The translations under genes and the position numbers were made by a program. The notes below the pieces were generated by a model. The model worked only from the letters and a program-made list of their open reading frames with translations, did no database searches and was not told the DNA's origin. Positions 33,647-42,167 of a stretch of 64,000 nt of DNA are shown one piece after another. The DNA is taken from positions 33,218 through 97,217 of the forward strand of contig PKYK01000030.1 of the NCBI GenBank assembly GCA_003133665.1, given 5' to 3'. The stretch is from Acidimicrobiaceae bacterium (GTDB lineage Bacteria > Actinomycetota > Acidimicrobiia > Acidimicrobiales > RAAP-2). Positions within the stretch are counted from its first letter, which is position 1. Every line of letters starts with the position of its first letter.

Positions 33647-34309
33647 GTGGTGAAGAAGATTCTCCAAGTGCCCGAACTGATGGTGGGCTTTGACACGGAA
33701 ACCACCGGCCTCGACGTCGCCTCGGAGCAGGCGATATCGTACGGATTCTGCGTCTACCGCTTTGGTCGTCCGGTTCGCAGCGAACATTTCTACGTGGTAC
33801 CGGACCGACCCATTGCGCCAGCGGCACGAAGGGTCCACGGCCTCTCGGTTGAGGACATAGAGGCAAGACGGTCGACTGAAGAGGTCCTCTCGGTTGAGGC
33901 CGGTCTGACTCGCGCGGTGAAGTTTCTGCGCGAGTATCACCAATTGGGCGCATACTTCGTGGGCGCAAACGTCGTGCGATTTGACTTGGAGATGCTGCGT
34001 CGCAGCGCCCAATCAGTACTCGGGAACTCTCTCAGCGGTAGAGATTTCGACATTTCACTGTTGCGGACAATCGACGTCATTGAACACGATCTCGTCATTG
34101 AGCCGAGCCGCGAACTTCGTCCGCGGCGAGGGCTGGAGTTCCTCTGTGCCCACTACGGCGTCGAGCCGGGCAAGCATCACGCGCTCAATGACGCTCGTGC
34201 CACCGTGGAGGTGTTCATCGAGCAAGTGATTCGCAACAACGCCGGGCAGATGGCCTTGGACCTGATGACATGCGTGGCCGAACTCGACGAATCGATCGAA
34301 ACGCGCTAG
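33647..34309 (+). CDS. DnaQ-like 3'-5' exonuclease
   Basis: DEDD-superfamily exonuclease, 220 residues from GTG 33647 (AAAGG upstream). Exo I motif GFDTETTGLD, exo II around GANVVRFDLEML and exo III HHALNDARATVEVF (DEDDh type). No polymerase or helicase fusion. The length and HALNDA motif fit stand-alone epsilon-like proofreading or RNase T-type enzymes. Directly upstream of tRNA-Val, which marks the end of the core chromosome segment. Confidence 0.88.
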   Translation: MVKKILQVPELMVGFDTETTGLDVASEQAISYGFCVYRFGRPVRSEHFYVVPDRPIAPAARRVHGLSVEDIEARRSTEEVLSVEAGLTRAVKFLREYHQLGAYFVGANVVRFDLEMLRRSAQSVLGNSLSGRDFDISLLRTIDVIEHDLVIEPSRELRPRRGLEFLCAHYGVEPGKHHALNDARATVEVFIEQVIRNNAGQMALDLMTCVAELDESIETR

Positions 34310-34365
34310 AGAACCGAGTTCGAGGTTTTCTACTTTCTCGTTGGGTGGTAAGGTGGCACCCTTAG

Positions 34366-34439
34366 GGGCCGTTGGCGCAGTCTGGTAGCGCACTTGCATG
34401 ACACGCAAGGGGTCACAGGTTCAAGTCCTGTACGGCCCA
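34366..34439 (+). tRNA. tRNA-Val (GAC)
   Basis: Cloverleaf with acceptor GGGCCGT/ACGGCCC, anticodon stem CTTGC/GCAAG with loop ATGACAC (anticodon GAC), T-arm ACAGG-TTCAAGT-CCTGT, discriminator A. CCA is not encoded. The island with integrase genes begins right at its 3' end, so this tRNA is the likely integration site. Confidence 0.93.
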
Positions 34440-34802
34440 CTATTGTCCGAGATACTCGGCGTCTCGATGTCGGCCCACTGCTATTTTTAAAGGGTTTTCG
34501 TGGCATGGTCGCGTCCAATCCCCGTCAGATACTCGAGTATCTTGGACGATTCGTCGAATAACTCGGACGATTGCCGGTGCACCGCACTGGCTGCACCGCT
34601 CTGCACACCCTTCTCCTCGCGTGCTCGTTGGTTCCCGGACCCGGGCATGGGGCGGACCCGGCCGTGCAGCCCCGGTGCGTGATGGTGCAACTCTCCCAAG
34701 CCTGAACCCGTCGCGCCGTAAAACACGGCGACTGTCCCTCGTGGCAAATCGGCACCGTACTCCCTGGCTCGGCGATCGTCGCCGCGCCAAGGAGGAACTG
34801 AC
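34440..34802. promoter_or_regulatory. Island left end with palindrome and paired repeats
   Basis: Non-coding region between tRNA-Val and the first HTH/integrase pair. It holds a perfect 14-bp palindrome GATACTCGAGTATC (34528-34541), a related AGATACTCGG at about 34447, and two GGACGATT copies exactly 21 bp apart (34544 and 34565), i.e. two helical turns. These look like operator or integrase arm-type sites. Confidence 0.45.
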
Positions 34803-35159
34803 ATGACTGAGACTCTGTATCTCACCCGACAGGAGGCGGCGGAGGTCTGCGGATGCTCGGTCGACACGCTGCGCCGTGACGAACGAGCGGGCCGGCTGCC
34901 CAATCGTCGTGCGCGCGCCGACGGCGTCGTCGAGATCGCCACCGCGGACCTCGTAGCGTGTGGTCGCCTCGACCCGTTCGGTGCTACCGCGCCGTTGCAC
35001 GACATCGCTACGAAGGGCCGAACGGAGCGCGAACTCGCCGACGCCCGACACTGGCTCGCGGTGAAAGACGTGCAGATCGACGCGTTCGGTCTTCGCGCCA
35101 AGTCCGCAGACGAGGAGATCGCCTTTCTTCGCAGCATCCTTAGACAGCGGGCCAGCTGA
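34803..35159 (+). CDS. HTH protein (excisionase/AlpA-like), module 1
   Basis: A 118-residue DNA-binding protein with an N-terminal MerR/excisionase-type helix-turn-helix (YLTRQEAAEVCGCSVDTLRRDERAGRLP) and a C-terminal coiled-coil-like helix (RELADARHWLAVKDVQIDAF). GGAGGAACTGAC precedes the ATG. Its stop overlaps the integrase start (TGATG), so the two are made together; the likely role is directionality factor or regulator of the recombinase. The same gene order occurs in module 2 (41909-39728). Confidence 0.75.
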   Translation: MTETLYLTRQEAAEVCGCSVDTLRRDERAGRLPNRRARADGVVEIATADLVACGRLDPFGATAPLHDIATKGRTERELADARHWLAVKDVQIDAFGLRAKSADEEIAFLRSILRQRAS

Positions 35160-37129
35160 TGGGAAAGCCCCGCACTGGATCAGTGCTCCCGCGTGGCGAC
35201 CTCTGGCGCGCCAGTGTGCCTCGCCTCGACGATCCGAAGAGGCGCCTGGAGACGACCTTCGCGATAGAAGCCGACGGCTGGGCTTGGGTGAGGGACCAGC
35301 TGGAGCGGCTCGCTCGAGGGCTCGCACCCGTCCTGCCCGTGCGTGAGACGGTGGCGATTACCGGCGACGTCGAGGTGACCCAAACGTCCTTCGCCGCCGT
35401 CGGCTGGGCCTGGTACCGCGAGCGCTACGAAGAACTCGAGCGTGCCGGCGCCGATCGAGCCTCCGATATCTATCGCGACGTGAAGTTGCACCTCGTTCCC
35501 GCCTTCGCAGATCTCTTCGAGTGCGACCTGAAGAAGGGGCGCCAGCGGATCGTCGACTGGCTGCGAGCCATGTCGGGTAGGAAGCCCCTCACTCCGGACT
35601 CGCCGTACGTGCCGGACGCAAAAGGCTACGCGCAGTCGACGGTCACCGGGATGCTGTGGATCATGCGCGAGATCATCGCTCACGCTGGCAGCGTGGGGAT
35701 TGACGTACCCGACTTCATAGCGGGCAAGACGATTGTCGCGCTCGAACCCGTGGGCCGCACCGGTCGAAAGGCGGTCCTCGTCACGCTCGGCGAAACCGCT
35801 CGTCTGGCGTCGCATCTGCAGATCATCCATCAGTACGTCCTGTGGACCCTTCGACTCACGGGCATGCGGATCTCCGAGGCCTACGGAGTGATCGTGAAGA
35901 ACTTCTTCGTCGACGAGGACGGCGACGGCTTCATCCTCGCCCGTGACCAAGGCGGCAAGGCCTTCGGTCAGCGCGAGAACGACGGAACGACAACGACGGT
36001 CCACCACAAGGAGGGGGGCAAGACCGACGCGGCCTACCGGCTCATCGCCCTGCCGAGGCCACTGACCGAGATGGTCCAGGTGATCATCGCCACCTACCAC
36101 ACCGACGCCGACGGGCGCATTGACGTCGACGCCCGGCTCGTGCCCACGATTCGTTCTAGCAAAGGCGGACAGGACGGCTTTCGCAGCGCGCTGAAGACTG
36201 CCGCCCAGGAGATTGGTGCCTTCACCGACGACGAGGAACTCGAGATGATGGTGGTGTGCCACGACCTGCGCAAGTCCTACGCCACTGACCTGGCGTGGAA
36301 CGACGAGATCAGTGGACTGCTCGCTCGACGCATCCTGGGACATCGGGCCGGTTCGGACGTCTTCGACCTCGTTTACACGCTCGACACGCGACTGAAGAAG
36401 TACCTGGCGCCGGTGGCGCGGGCGCTAGAGGCCGACCTCGCCGATGCCGCAATCGCCACACTCATGGTGGCGTGCGCGCTCCGTCCCCTCTACGGCACGT
36501 CCCAGGAGCCCGAGGTGATCGGCGCGATCAACAGCCGACTCGAAGCGGCCGGTTGGCAGGTGGAAGCGGACGAGAGCAACATCAACATCGCTCAGGTCGC
36601 CGCACTGCTCGGATTGACCGAGAAGGCGGCGCGCCATCTGATGGGTGACACGATTCCCGGCGTCAAGACCTCGAAGGGTTGGCGGGTCGATATCGACGAC
36701 GTCCTGGCCTATCGCGATCGCTTCGAGGGGAAGTGGCTACTCCGCGAAGTGGCCAGTGACATCGGCGTCTCGTACCAGGAGGTGTACCGCATGCTCGGGT
36801 TCCTCGAGATCACTCCCGCTCGCGATTCGTACGACGATCGCGTGCTGGTCTTGTCCAGTGAGCAGGCGGAGCAGGTCGTCGAGGAGTTCGCGCGAATTGC
36901 GGCGTTGGAGCAGCGCGCCGTCAAACGGGGCCGTGCGGCCGAGATCCTCGGAGTGACGGCCTCTACCGTCGGGCATCTCTTTGACCGGGGCCAAATCGTC
37001 GGGGATCCCCAGACGGACGCGAGCGGGGCGATGTACTTCACTCTCGATTCAATCGGACGCGAGCTTTCGAAGCGTCAGCGCCGAGGCCGGCGTCCACGCC
37101 CGCGGGGCAACTCGAAGGAGTCGGTCTAG
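35159..37129 (+). CDS. Tyrosine recombinase (integrase), module 1, with C-terminal HTH extension
   Basis: Site-specific recombinase, 656 residues, well above the usual 350-450. The catalytic domain (about 215-425) shows the first Arg in LTGMRISEAYG, HxxR in CHDLRKSYAT, the second His in LGHRAGSDVF, and the likely nucleophile Tyr in DLVYTLDTR. After about residue 470 come extra HTH-like segments (NIAQVAALLGLTEKAARHLM; LLREVASDIGVSYQEVYRML; RGRAAEILGVTASTVGHLF), an unusual tail that could bind its own promoter or att arms. It lies 720 bases from tRNA-Val, its probable target. Confidence 0.88.
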   Translation: MGKPRTGSVLPRGDLWRASVPRLDDPKRRLETTFAIEADGWAWVRDQLERLARGLAPVLPVRETVAITGDVEVTQTSFAAVGWAWYRERYEELERAGADRASDIYRDVKLHLVPAFADLFECDLKKGRQRIVDWLRAMSGRKPLTPDSPYVPDAKGYAQSTVTGMLWIMREIIAHAGSVGIDVPDFIAGKTIVALEPVGRTGRKAVLVTLGETARLASHLQIIHQYVLWTLRLTGMRISEAYGVIVKNFFVDEDGDGFILARDQGGKAFGQRENDGTTTTVHHKEGGKTDAAYRLIALPRPLTEMVQVIIATYHTDADGRIDVDARLVPTIRSSKGGQDGFRSALKTAAQEIGAFTDDEELEMMVVCHDLRKSYATDLAWNDEISGLLARRILGHRAGSDVFDLVYTLDTRLKKYLAPVARALEADLADAAIATLMVACALRPLYGTSQEPEVIGAINSRLEAAGWQVEADESNINIAQVAALLGLTEKAARHLMGDTIPGVKTSKGWRVDIDDVLAYRDRFEGKWLLREVASDIGVSYQEVYRMLGFLEITPARDSYDDRVLVLSSEQAEQVVEEFARIAALEQRAVKRGRAAEILGVTASTVGHLFDRGQIVGDPQTDASGAMYFTLDSIGRELSKRQRRGRRPRPRGNSKESV

Positions 37130-37417
37130 GCCGTCGATACCTACTCACATGAACGCCGTGTCGATCGCGTCACGTGTGACGGGCCCAATCGCTAGGGGAG
37201 AACGCGCATCGAGAACAGTCACACGGAGTTGCCGACGCTTCACTTGTAGCGTTGACCAGAAATCTCGTTCGGCAGCCCCGTGAGAAGCGGACCCCTTGCC
37301 TCTTGACGAACGTGTCTCATATTGATAGCGACAGCGGCGGAGGGGTGGCACAAGCCACCCCTCCGCCCAACATCGTCACGAGCAATTGCCCTAGTGGGTC
37401 AAGACCCACGTCGACGC
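37130..37417. other. Intergenic region after integrase 1
   Basis: About 290 bases with a short inverted sequence GGAGGGGTGGC...GCCACCCCTCC at about 37338-37364, a likely terminator-type hairpin around ACAA. No gene seen. Confidence 0.45.
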
Positions 37418-37687
37418 TCAATATGCTCCGCCATAGTGCTTCTCAGCTCCGTTGGAGCAGGCGAACCCAAGGGGGTCTTGGGCCTTCCAGTAATCGAAGT
37501 CATCCTTGGTCATGAACTCCTCCGCGAGGTGAAGTGCTTGATTGCCCTCCTCGGCTGTCATCAAGTACGCGTAGTCATACGAATGCTCAAGGAGTGCCTC
37601 ATGCTCGTCGTCATCGCGCGACCTCATTGCTTTGCCGTACGCCATCGCCATCATTAGCTGATTTTCTGTTGCATTGTTCTTGTCCAT
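37418..37687 (-). CDS. Hypothetical protein, 89 aa, acidic
   Basis: Unrecognised. AAAGGA lies seven bases before the ATG, which supports translation. The protein is acidic and helical (DDDEHEALLEHSYDYAYLMTAEEG) and ends with aromatic residues (HYGGAY). It stands alone on the minus strand between the two integrase modules. No domain recognised. Confidence 0.5.
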   Translation of the reverse strand: MDKNNATENQLMMAMAYGKAMRSRDDDEHEALLEHSYDYAYLMTAEEGNQALHLAEEFMTKDDFDYWKAQDPLGFACSNGAEKHYGGAY

Positions 37688-38498
37688 CGGGATGTCCTTT
37701 CAGTCAGACGGGCCTTGTTGCCCGCCCGATCAGCGAGACGAGTACGGTTGCCCGACCCACTGATGTCCTTTACGGTCCGCCTCTTGGCCATTTGTCGCGA
37801 GAAACTTTCTAAGAATTACATAAGAGCCCATTCATTCGACCAAAACCCTTCTGAGTTATGACCAAAGTTGCCGAATTACCCAGTCCCAGGTAGTTGTCAT
37901 GAATTCAATTGTCCTGACCCGAGCGTTCCTTGCAATCGGGGCATTTCCACTCTTGTTACGAAGATCATCGCTCACGCGGGCAGCGGGGGACAGTTAAGAA
38001 GCGACTGCACGAAACTGAGCCACTCGTCACAGTGACGGCGAGTGACATGACCAAAGAAGCCCTCCTCAAACCCACAAGAATGTGGCGTCCATTGAATCGC
38101 AAGATTCTCGTCAAAGGAAGACACATCTCCGATTTTCGCCGTCTCATTCGGCTCGAAGCTCGTGCCGCTCTTCAATCAGTGGCCAACTTTCGATGTCGAG
38201 ACCACTGTGGTGAGCGAGTTCGCACAGTTGAATCAGTTGAACCGCTGGGCACGACTGCTTGCAAGAGGTTTCGTTGCGATCATCGCGCTGACCAGTTGAG
38301 CTCACCCCCTGACGGCGCCTTTCCCTCGCTAGCTGTGGAGATGTCGCTGCCGCGATTCGCTGAGTCCAGCAGTCGCCAAATGAGAAGGGAGGCCGTGCTG
38401 CCCAAGTCGTGAATGGAACACGCAGTAGTTGAATCGATGTCCAGATGTCCAGATGTCCATGAGATGTGGTCGAGATGTACCAACCCTGAAAGGGAATC
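37688..38498. other. Long non-coding stretch with an integrase-like remnant
   Basis: About 810 bases without a convincing gene; ORFs here lack RBS and look like shadows. Positions 37963-37991 match 35671-35699 in integrase 1 at 27 of 29 bases (shared GATCATCGCTCACGC), suggesting a decayed duplicate fragment. CCAGATGTCCAGATGTCCA at about 38438 is a short tandem repeat. The promoter of the following three-gene operon probably lies at the right end. Confidence 0.45.
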
Positions 38499-38816
38499 AT
38501 GACGCACGAATTGGAAGTCCATCAGACGCAGCAACGCATCAAGGTCTACAGAACAGTTACCGAACTTCTCGAAGCGGTGTTCGCACTACCCAGCTGGTTC
38601 GACATCGAGCAGTGGGATCGAGAGACCGTGAATCTCGAAGTCACGAGGTGCCAACGGGCAGTGAGCGCCGTCACGACAAGTATCCACGAACTCGAATCAG
38701 CGGGCGGTCTCAACGAAGCCTCCCGATCAGCGCGTAATTACGCTCTCGAGTCGCGCGACTGGTCCCAGCGTGAAGTCGACTTTGTCCAGGCCGAGCTCTA
38801 CGCCTTTGCGAACTGA
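38499..38816 (+). CDS. Hypothetical protein A of a three-paralogue operon
   Basis: A 105-residue helical protein of unknown function; GAAAGGGA precedes the ATG. The core VNLEVTRCQRAVSAVTTSIHEL and later ESRDWSQREVDFVQAELY align with the next two genes (a CQ pair followed by a long helix, then an acidic helix ending near a Tyr). The next gene starts five bases after the stop. Confidence 0.6.
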   Translation: MTHELEVHQTQQRIKVYRTVTELLEAVFALPSWFDIEQWDRETVNLEVTRCQRAVSAVTTSIHELESAGGLNEASRSARNYALESRDWSQREVDFVQAELYAFAN

Positions 38817-38821
38817 ACATC

Positions 38822-39253
38822 ATGACAGTCAACCACTATGGAAGTGATCGAGCAGTCGACGACACTCACGTCGATCGGAGAAGTCGGCGAGAGGGTCTGC
38901 GCCGTGCAGTCGATCAATTGCAGCGAGAACGAGCAGCGTTGCCCCTGGGGAGCGGAGTTGATCGGAGTTCTAGCGCCGAGACGCTTGCAGCGTTAATCGG
39001 GTGTCAGCACACGCTGAGCGACGTCCTCAGGCTCGTCGTCAAAATTGGCGCACGTCCCGATCTCCGCCGGACCGATGTCCTCGCCTTTGACGAGGCTCTC
39101 TACGTGTGCATCGACGTGCATCTTCACCTGGACGACCTGTACGGCGATCTGCTGCATCGCGTCGGTCCAACAGTGTTAACGAGCGCGCTCGAGAATCTCG
39201 TGCTTGACGGCGCAGTGCCGGCGGGGACCAACGGCGTGAAGGAGGAGAGTTGA
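38822..39253 (+). CDS. Hypothetical protein B of a three-paralogue operon
   Basis: A 143-residue protein with a charged N-terminal extension (RRSRREGLRRAVDQLQRER) and then the shared helical core (LAALIGCQHTLSDVLRLVVKIG ... DEALYVCIDVHLHLDDLYGDLL). Its stop overlaps the next start (TTGA), indicating translational coupling. No known domain. Confidence 0.6.
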   Translation: MTVNHYGSDRAVDDTHVDRRSRREGLRRAVDQLQRERAALPLGSGVDRSSSAETLAALIGCQHTLSDVLRLVVKIGARPDLRRTDVLAFDEALYVCIDVHLHLDDLYGDLLHRVGPTVLTSALENLVLDGAVPAGTNGVKEES

Positions 39254-39567
39254 ACCGACCGTCGGCGGAGGAGATGACGCTATCCACCGTACTCAATCGG
39301 CTGATTGGTGAGATGAACTGCGAGGTGATGCTGTTGCCCGATCGACGAGAGACGAGTGACTGCGCGCCAGCGGAAGTTGCCGATGCCGTCGTGGAGTGCC
39401 AGTCGGCGATGATCGCTGCGTTGCGGTGCGCGCTCGATCTCCAGACTCTTGGGCAACTCGACGTGTACTCGAGAGCCTGGATTCGTGACGCACAGGAGTC
39501 GTGTGACCGAGCCCTTGAGAGGGTGCAGCATGTCTACGGCGTACCAAGTCAGGTTGCCACGACGTAG
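39250..39567 (+). CDS. Hypothetical protein C of a three-paralogue operon
   Basis: A 105-residue protein from a TTG start with GGAGGAGAG upstream. It shares the same core: VADAVVECQSAMIAALRCAL, GQLDVYSRAWIRDAQESCDRALERVQHVYG. The three products look like diverged copies that could assemble together. Cargo of the mobile element; function unknown. Confidence 0.6.
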   Translation: MNRPSAEEMTLSTVLNRLIGEMNCEVMLLPDRRETSDCAPAEVADAVVECQSAMIAALRCALDLQTLGQLDVYSRAWIRDAQESCDRALERVQHVYGVPSQVATT

Positions 39568-39727
39568 CGGCCGAGAGGGCCCGCCGTACCGCACACTCGG
39601 TCGCGGCGCTGGGCGTCTCGACGTCGTTCAACTTGGCGTGACGGGTGCATTACTCCGGAGACGCAATAGTTGCGACCGCTATCGTCCTGTTCAGCGGTTG
39701 GCCCTGTGGGGTTGGCGAGATCGGTTC

Positions 39728-41563
39728 TCAACTGGCCGCGGTCTTGCGCCCTGTCGCCCAAGGCGCCGGGAGTTCCACGCCGAGTCTGAGCGCCTCCGCC
39801 CTCAAGCGGGTGTAGTTCTTCTGAGCGGGGCTGAGACCCAGCGCGACCAGGACTCTCATCTGTGATCTCTCCGTCCTGATCACCGAGCGCAGATCGTCAT
39901 CATTGAGTTCGTCCCACTTACCGACTTGCCTGTTGGAGTTTCGTACTTGCACGATGGGGCGCGGCGCAGGGCGCTCTGGTAGCCCTTCGCCGGCGCGGAG
40001 TTGCGCGTTCTCCAGTTCGAGTGCCTCGCACTGCGCGCCGAGAGCGGCGTTTTGCTCGCTCAAGAACAGCAACCGTCCGCCCACGGGTGCCGAGTCGGTC
40101 TGGTCGATGCCCAACTCTGCGGCACGCGTCTGATCGACGAGTCTCGCCGCCTCGGCCAACTGTTCCCGGGCGGGCCGGTTGTAGTGCTTCATCAGCGTGT
40201 CGAGGTCATTCCAGCGGCCCATCTTGAGGACTGTGGTTGCGGGTACACCGGCGTCCAGGTGCTGGACGGCTCCGGTGGAACGGTACGCACGGTGCGTGAT
40301 AGCGAACCCGATATCACCGAGTCCGGCGGCCCGCTGGCTTTTCGAGCACACGGTTTTGGAGTAGTGATCTGGAGTACACAGGGAGTAGGGGATGAGCGGA
40401 GCGTTGTTCGCGTAACCACACTTCGAGTGGGGGTTGTTCCTTCGAACACCGCGCCAAATGCGTTCACCCTTCGTGCACGCGTCGCACTCTGGCGACGGTG
40501 ACATGTGGTTGCGCAGGTGATTGTTGAGCACCTTGACCGTGGCGGCACCGAGGGCAATCGGCTCACTCAGACTCTTTTCAGTCTTGCCCCACGGCACGAA
40601 GCACTTGCCGCTAGCGCTCCAAACTCGTGACAGTTGAAACGTCACGGTGTCGGGGTCATCGCTTGGATCCTCTGGCGGAACCGGGAAGTCCTGTATCCAC
40701 AGCCCCCACATCTCGCTTCGCCGAAGCATGCCGTCGGTCGAGACTGAGGGAACCACCTTCAGTTCCTCGGGATGCGCTCGGGTCAACAGGTCCATCTGGG
40801 AGTGGGCGAGGCTGACGCGCAGATCGTCGTTCGTCTCCGGCTCCTCCCAGTGTCCGTAAGAAATGTTGGCGAAAGGGTTTTCGGTGATGACCTTCGCGCG
40901 TAGCGCCGCGTTGAACGCGGCGTTTATCTTCGAGAAGTAACGCTCGACCGAGTGACGTTGCTTTAATCCCGCGGGGTGGTGAAGCACACATGGCTTCTTG
41001 TTGAAGGTGGGCCGGTCGACCCGCAGGTCGAAGGCGGCAATGTTCTGCGGCGGGCTCAACTGCGACGCCAGTTCGGCGCACGCCTGGCACCGCAGGACGC
41101 GACTGCAGACGTTACTGGCGTCATCTACCGTCACCTGATCCAACGGGATGTTGCCGATGAGATCGAATGCTCCATGGAGGCGGAACATGCTCTCGAACTG
41201 ATTTTCGTTTGTCCTTCCCATGGTCTTGCCGAAGAGGAAGAAGCGGCCGCGGACACCCTTGGCGGGATTACCGATCCAGTCGCGCAACGTCGGTGCCGTA
41301 CTCTTGGGGGCCGAGATTTCGGGCGCGGCCGTGGGGCCCGCCGGCGCCAAGAACGTTCCCGGCGGCGTCGGATCCACTCCCGCATTCCAGCAGAGCAGGA
41401 CGTGGGCTTTGAACAGTTCGAGGTTGGTCTTGCTGATAGGCCAATCGCCCCCGGGCCCCTTACGGGCAATCTCCTTGGCGCCCGGTCGGGGCCGCCACGC
41501 GTAGAGGACGAAGCCGTTTGTGAGCTTGCGCTTGACTCGGGCCGGGACGGGGTTACGACTCAT
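39728..41563 (-). CDS. Tyrosine recombinase (integrase), module 2
   Basis: Site-specific recombinase, 611 residues from ATG 41563; the track adds 76 residues that belong to the frame of the preceding HTH gene. The catalytic domain has GMLRRSEMWGL (first Arg), ITHRAYRSTGAV (HxxR), GRWNDLDTLMKHYN (Trp in the His/Trp position, then the nucleophile Tyr). An internal Cys-rich insert (VCSRVLRCQACAEL; ECDACTKGERIW; KCGYANN) suggests a zinc site. The C-terminal tail contains a coiled-coil-like segment (LFLSEQNAALGAQCEALELENAQLR). Overlaps its HTH partner by 11 bases. Confidence 0.85.
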   Translation of the reverse strand: MSRNPVPARVKRKLTNGFVLYAWRPRPGAKEIARKGPGGDWPISKTNLELFKAHVLLCWNAGVDPTPPGTFLAPAGPTAAPEISAPKSTAPTLRDWIGNPAKGVRGRFFLFGKTMGRTNENQFESMFRLHGAFDLIGNIPLDQVTVDDASNVCSRVLRCQACAELASQLSPPQNIAAFDLRVDRPTFNKKPCVLHHPAGLKQRHSVERYFSKINAAFNAALRAKVITENPFANISYGHWEEPETNDDLRVSLAHSQMDLLTRAHPEELKVVPSVSTDGMLRRSEMWGLWIQDFPVPPEDPSDDPDTVTFQLSRVWSASGKCFVPWGKTEKSLSEPIALGAATVKVLNNHLRNHMSPSPECDACTKGERIWRGVRRNNPHSKCGYANNAPLIPYSLCTPDHYSKTVCSKSQRAAGLGDIGFAITHRAYRSTGAVQHLDAGVPATTVLKMGRWNDLDTLMKHYNRPAREQLAEAARLVDQTRAAELGIDQTDSAPVGGRLLFLSEQNAALGAQCEALELENAQLRAGEGLPERPAPRPIVQVRNSNRQVGKWDELNDDDLRSVIRTERSQMRVLVALGLSPAQKNYTRLRAEALRLGVELPAPWATGRKTAAS

Positions 41564-41909
41564 GTGCGTCACCCCCACCACTTCGCGACAGGCTCTCCAC
41601 CATTGCCGTAAGACGGTCGATGGTCTGCGCCTGGATCTCCACGGTGCGCGCCAAGCTCTCGAGCGAGCGCTCCAGCGCATCGGTCGACCTGACCTCTGGT
41701 GCAACGAGGAGGCCGGCCAGCTTCTTGCGGGCGAGCCCCGAGGCGACAACGTCCTCCCAGGAGATGAGCCAGCGTCCGTCGGCTCGTCCATCCTCGCGTT
41801 TGGCGTCGGGGAACCGGCCGGCGTCGAGGTAGCGCCGGGCCGTCACCTTGGAGGTGCCCGTCCGTTTCGCCACTTCGACCAGCGTCAGGTAGTCGCTCAC
41901 GTTGGTCAT
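41553..41909 (-). CDS. HTH protein (excisionase-like), module 2
   Basis: A 118-residue DNA-binding protein, the same length as its counterpart in module 1. The N-terminal MerR/AlpA-type HTH is YLTLVEVAKRTGTSKVTARRYLDAGRFP; the C-terminal helix is LERSLESLARTVEIQAQTIDRLTAMVESL, a coiled coil. It overlaps the integrase gene. Its promoter region carries a 22-bp palindrome and repeats, candidate autoregulatory sites. Confidence 0.75.
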   Translation of the reverse strand: MTNVSDYLTLVEVAKRTGTSKVTARRYLDAGRFPDAKREDGRADGRWLISWEDVVASGLARKKLAGLLVAPEVRSTDALERSLESLARTVEIQAQTIDRLTAMVESLSRSGGGDAHES

Positions 41910-41953
41910 GATGCCGCTTTGGTCCCGCTGTGCACTCGCTCTCTCCCGTTCTG

Positions 41954-42167
41954 AAACGGACCAAGTGGTCCGTTTTCGCCCCGATCTGGGCCGTCTCTAA
42001 CGGCCAGCACCACGATTCAGGGCTAAATCAAGGCACTTTCGAAGCATTCTTCCTATCGATTTCCGCGACTTCTGCATGGCATGCAAACACTCACAGGTCA
42101 AAACTCCTGATAAACAGCCATCTGTATCAGGGTGATACCGCTTTGGTCCGTTTATCCGGTCCGTTTT
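41954..42167. promoter_or_regulatory. Operator-like repeats upstream of HTH/integrase 2
   Basis: A perfect 22-bp palindrome at 41954-41975 (half-site AAACGGACCA). Its right half TGGTCCGTTT recurs at 42144-42153, and CGGTCCGTTT follows at 42158-42167. A separate palindrome GTATCA-GGG-TGATAC lies at 42124-42138. The arrangement resembles operators or recombinase arm sites. Confidence 0.55.

Noticed and set aside
34803-41909. Complete prophage
   Set aside because: No capsid, terminase, portal or tail genes in the window; only integrases, small cargo and defence genes.
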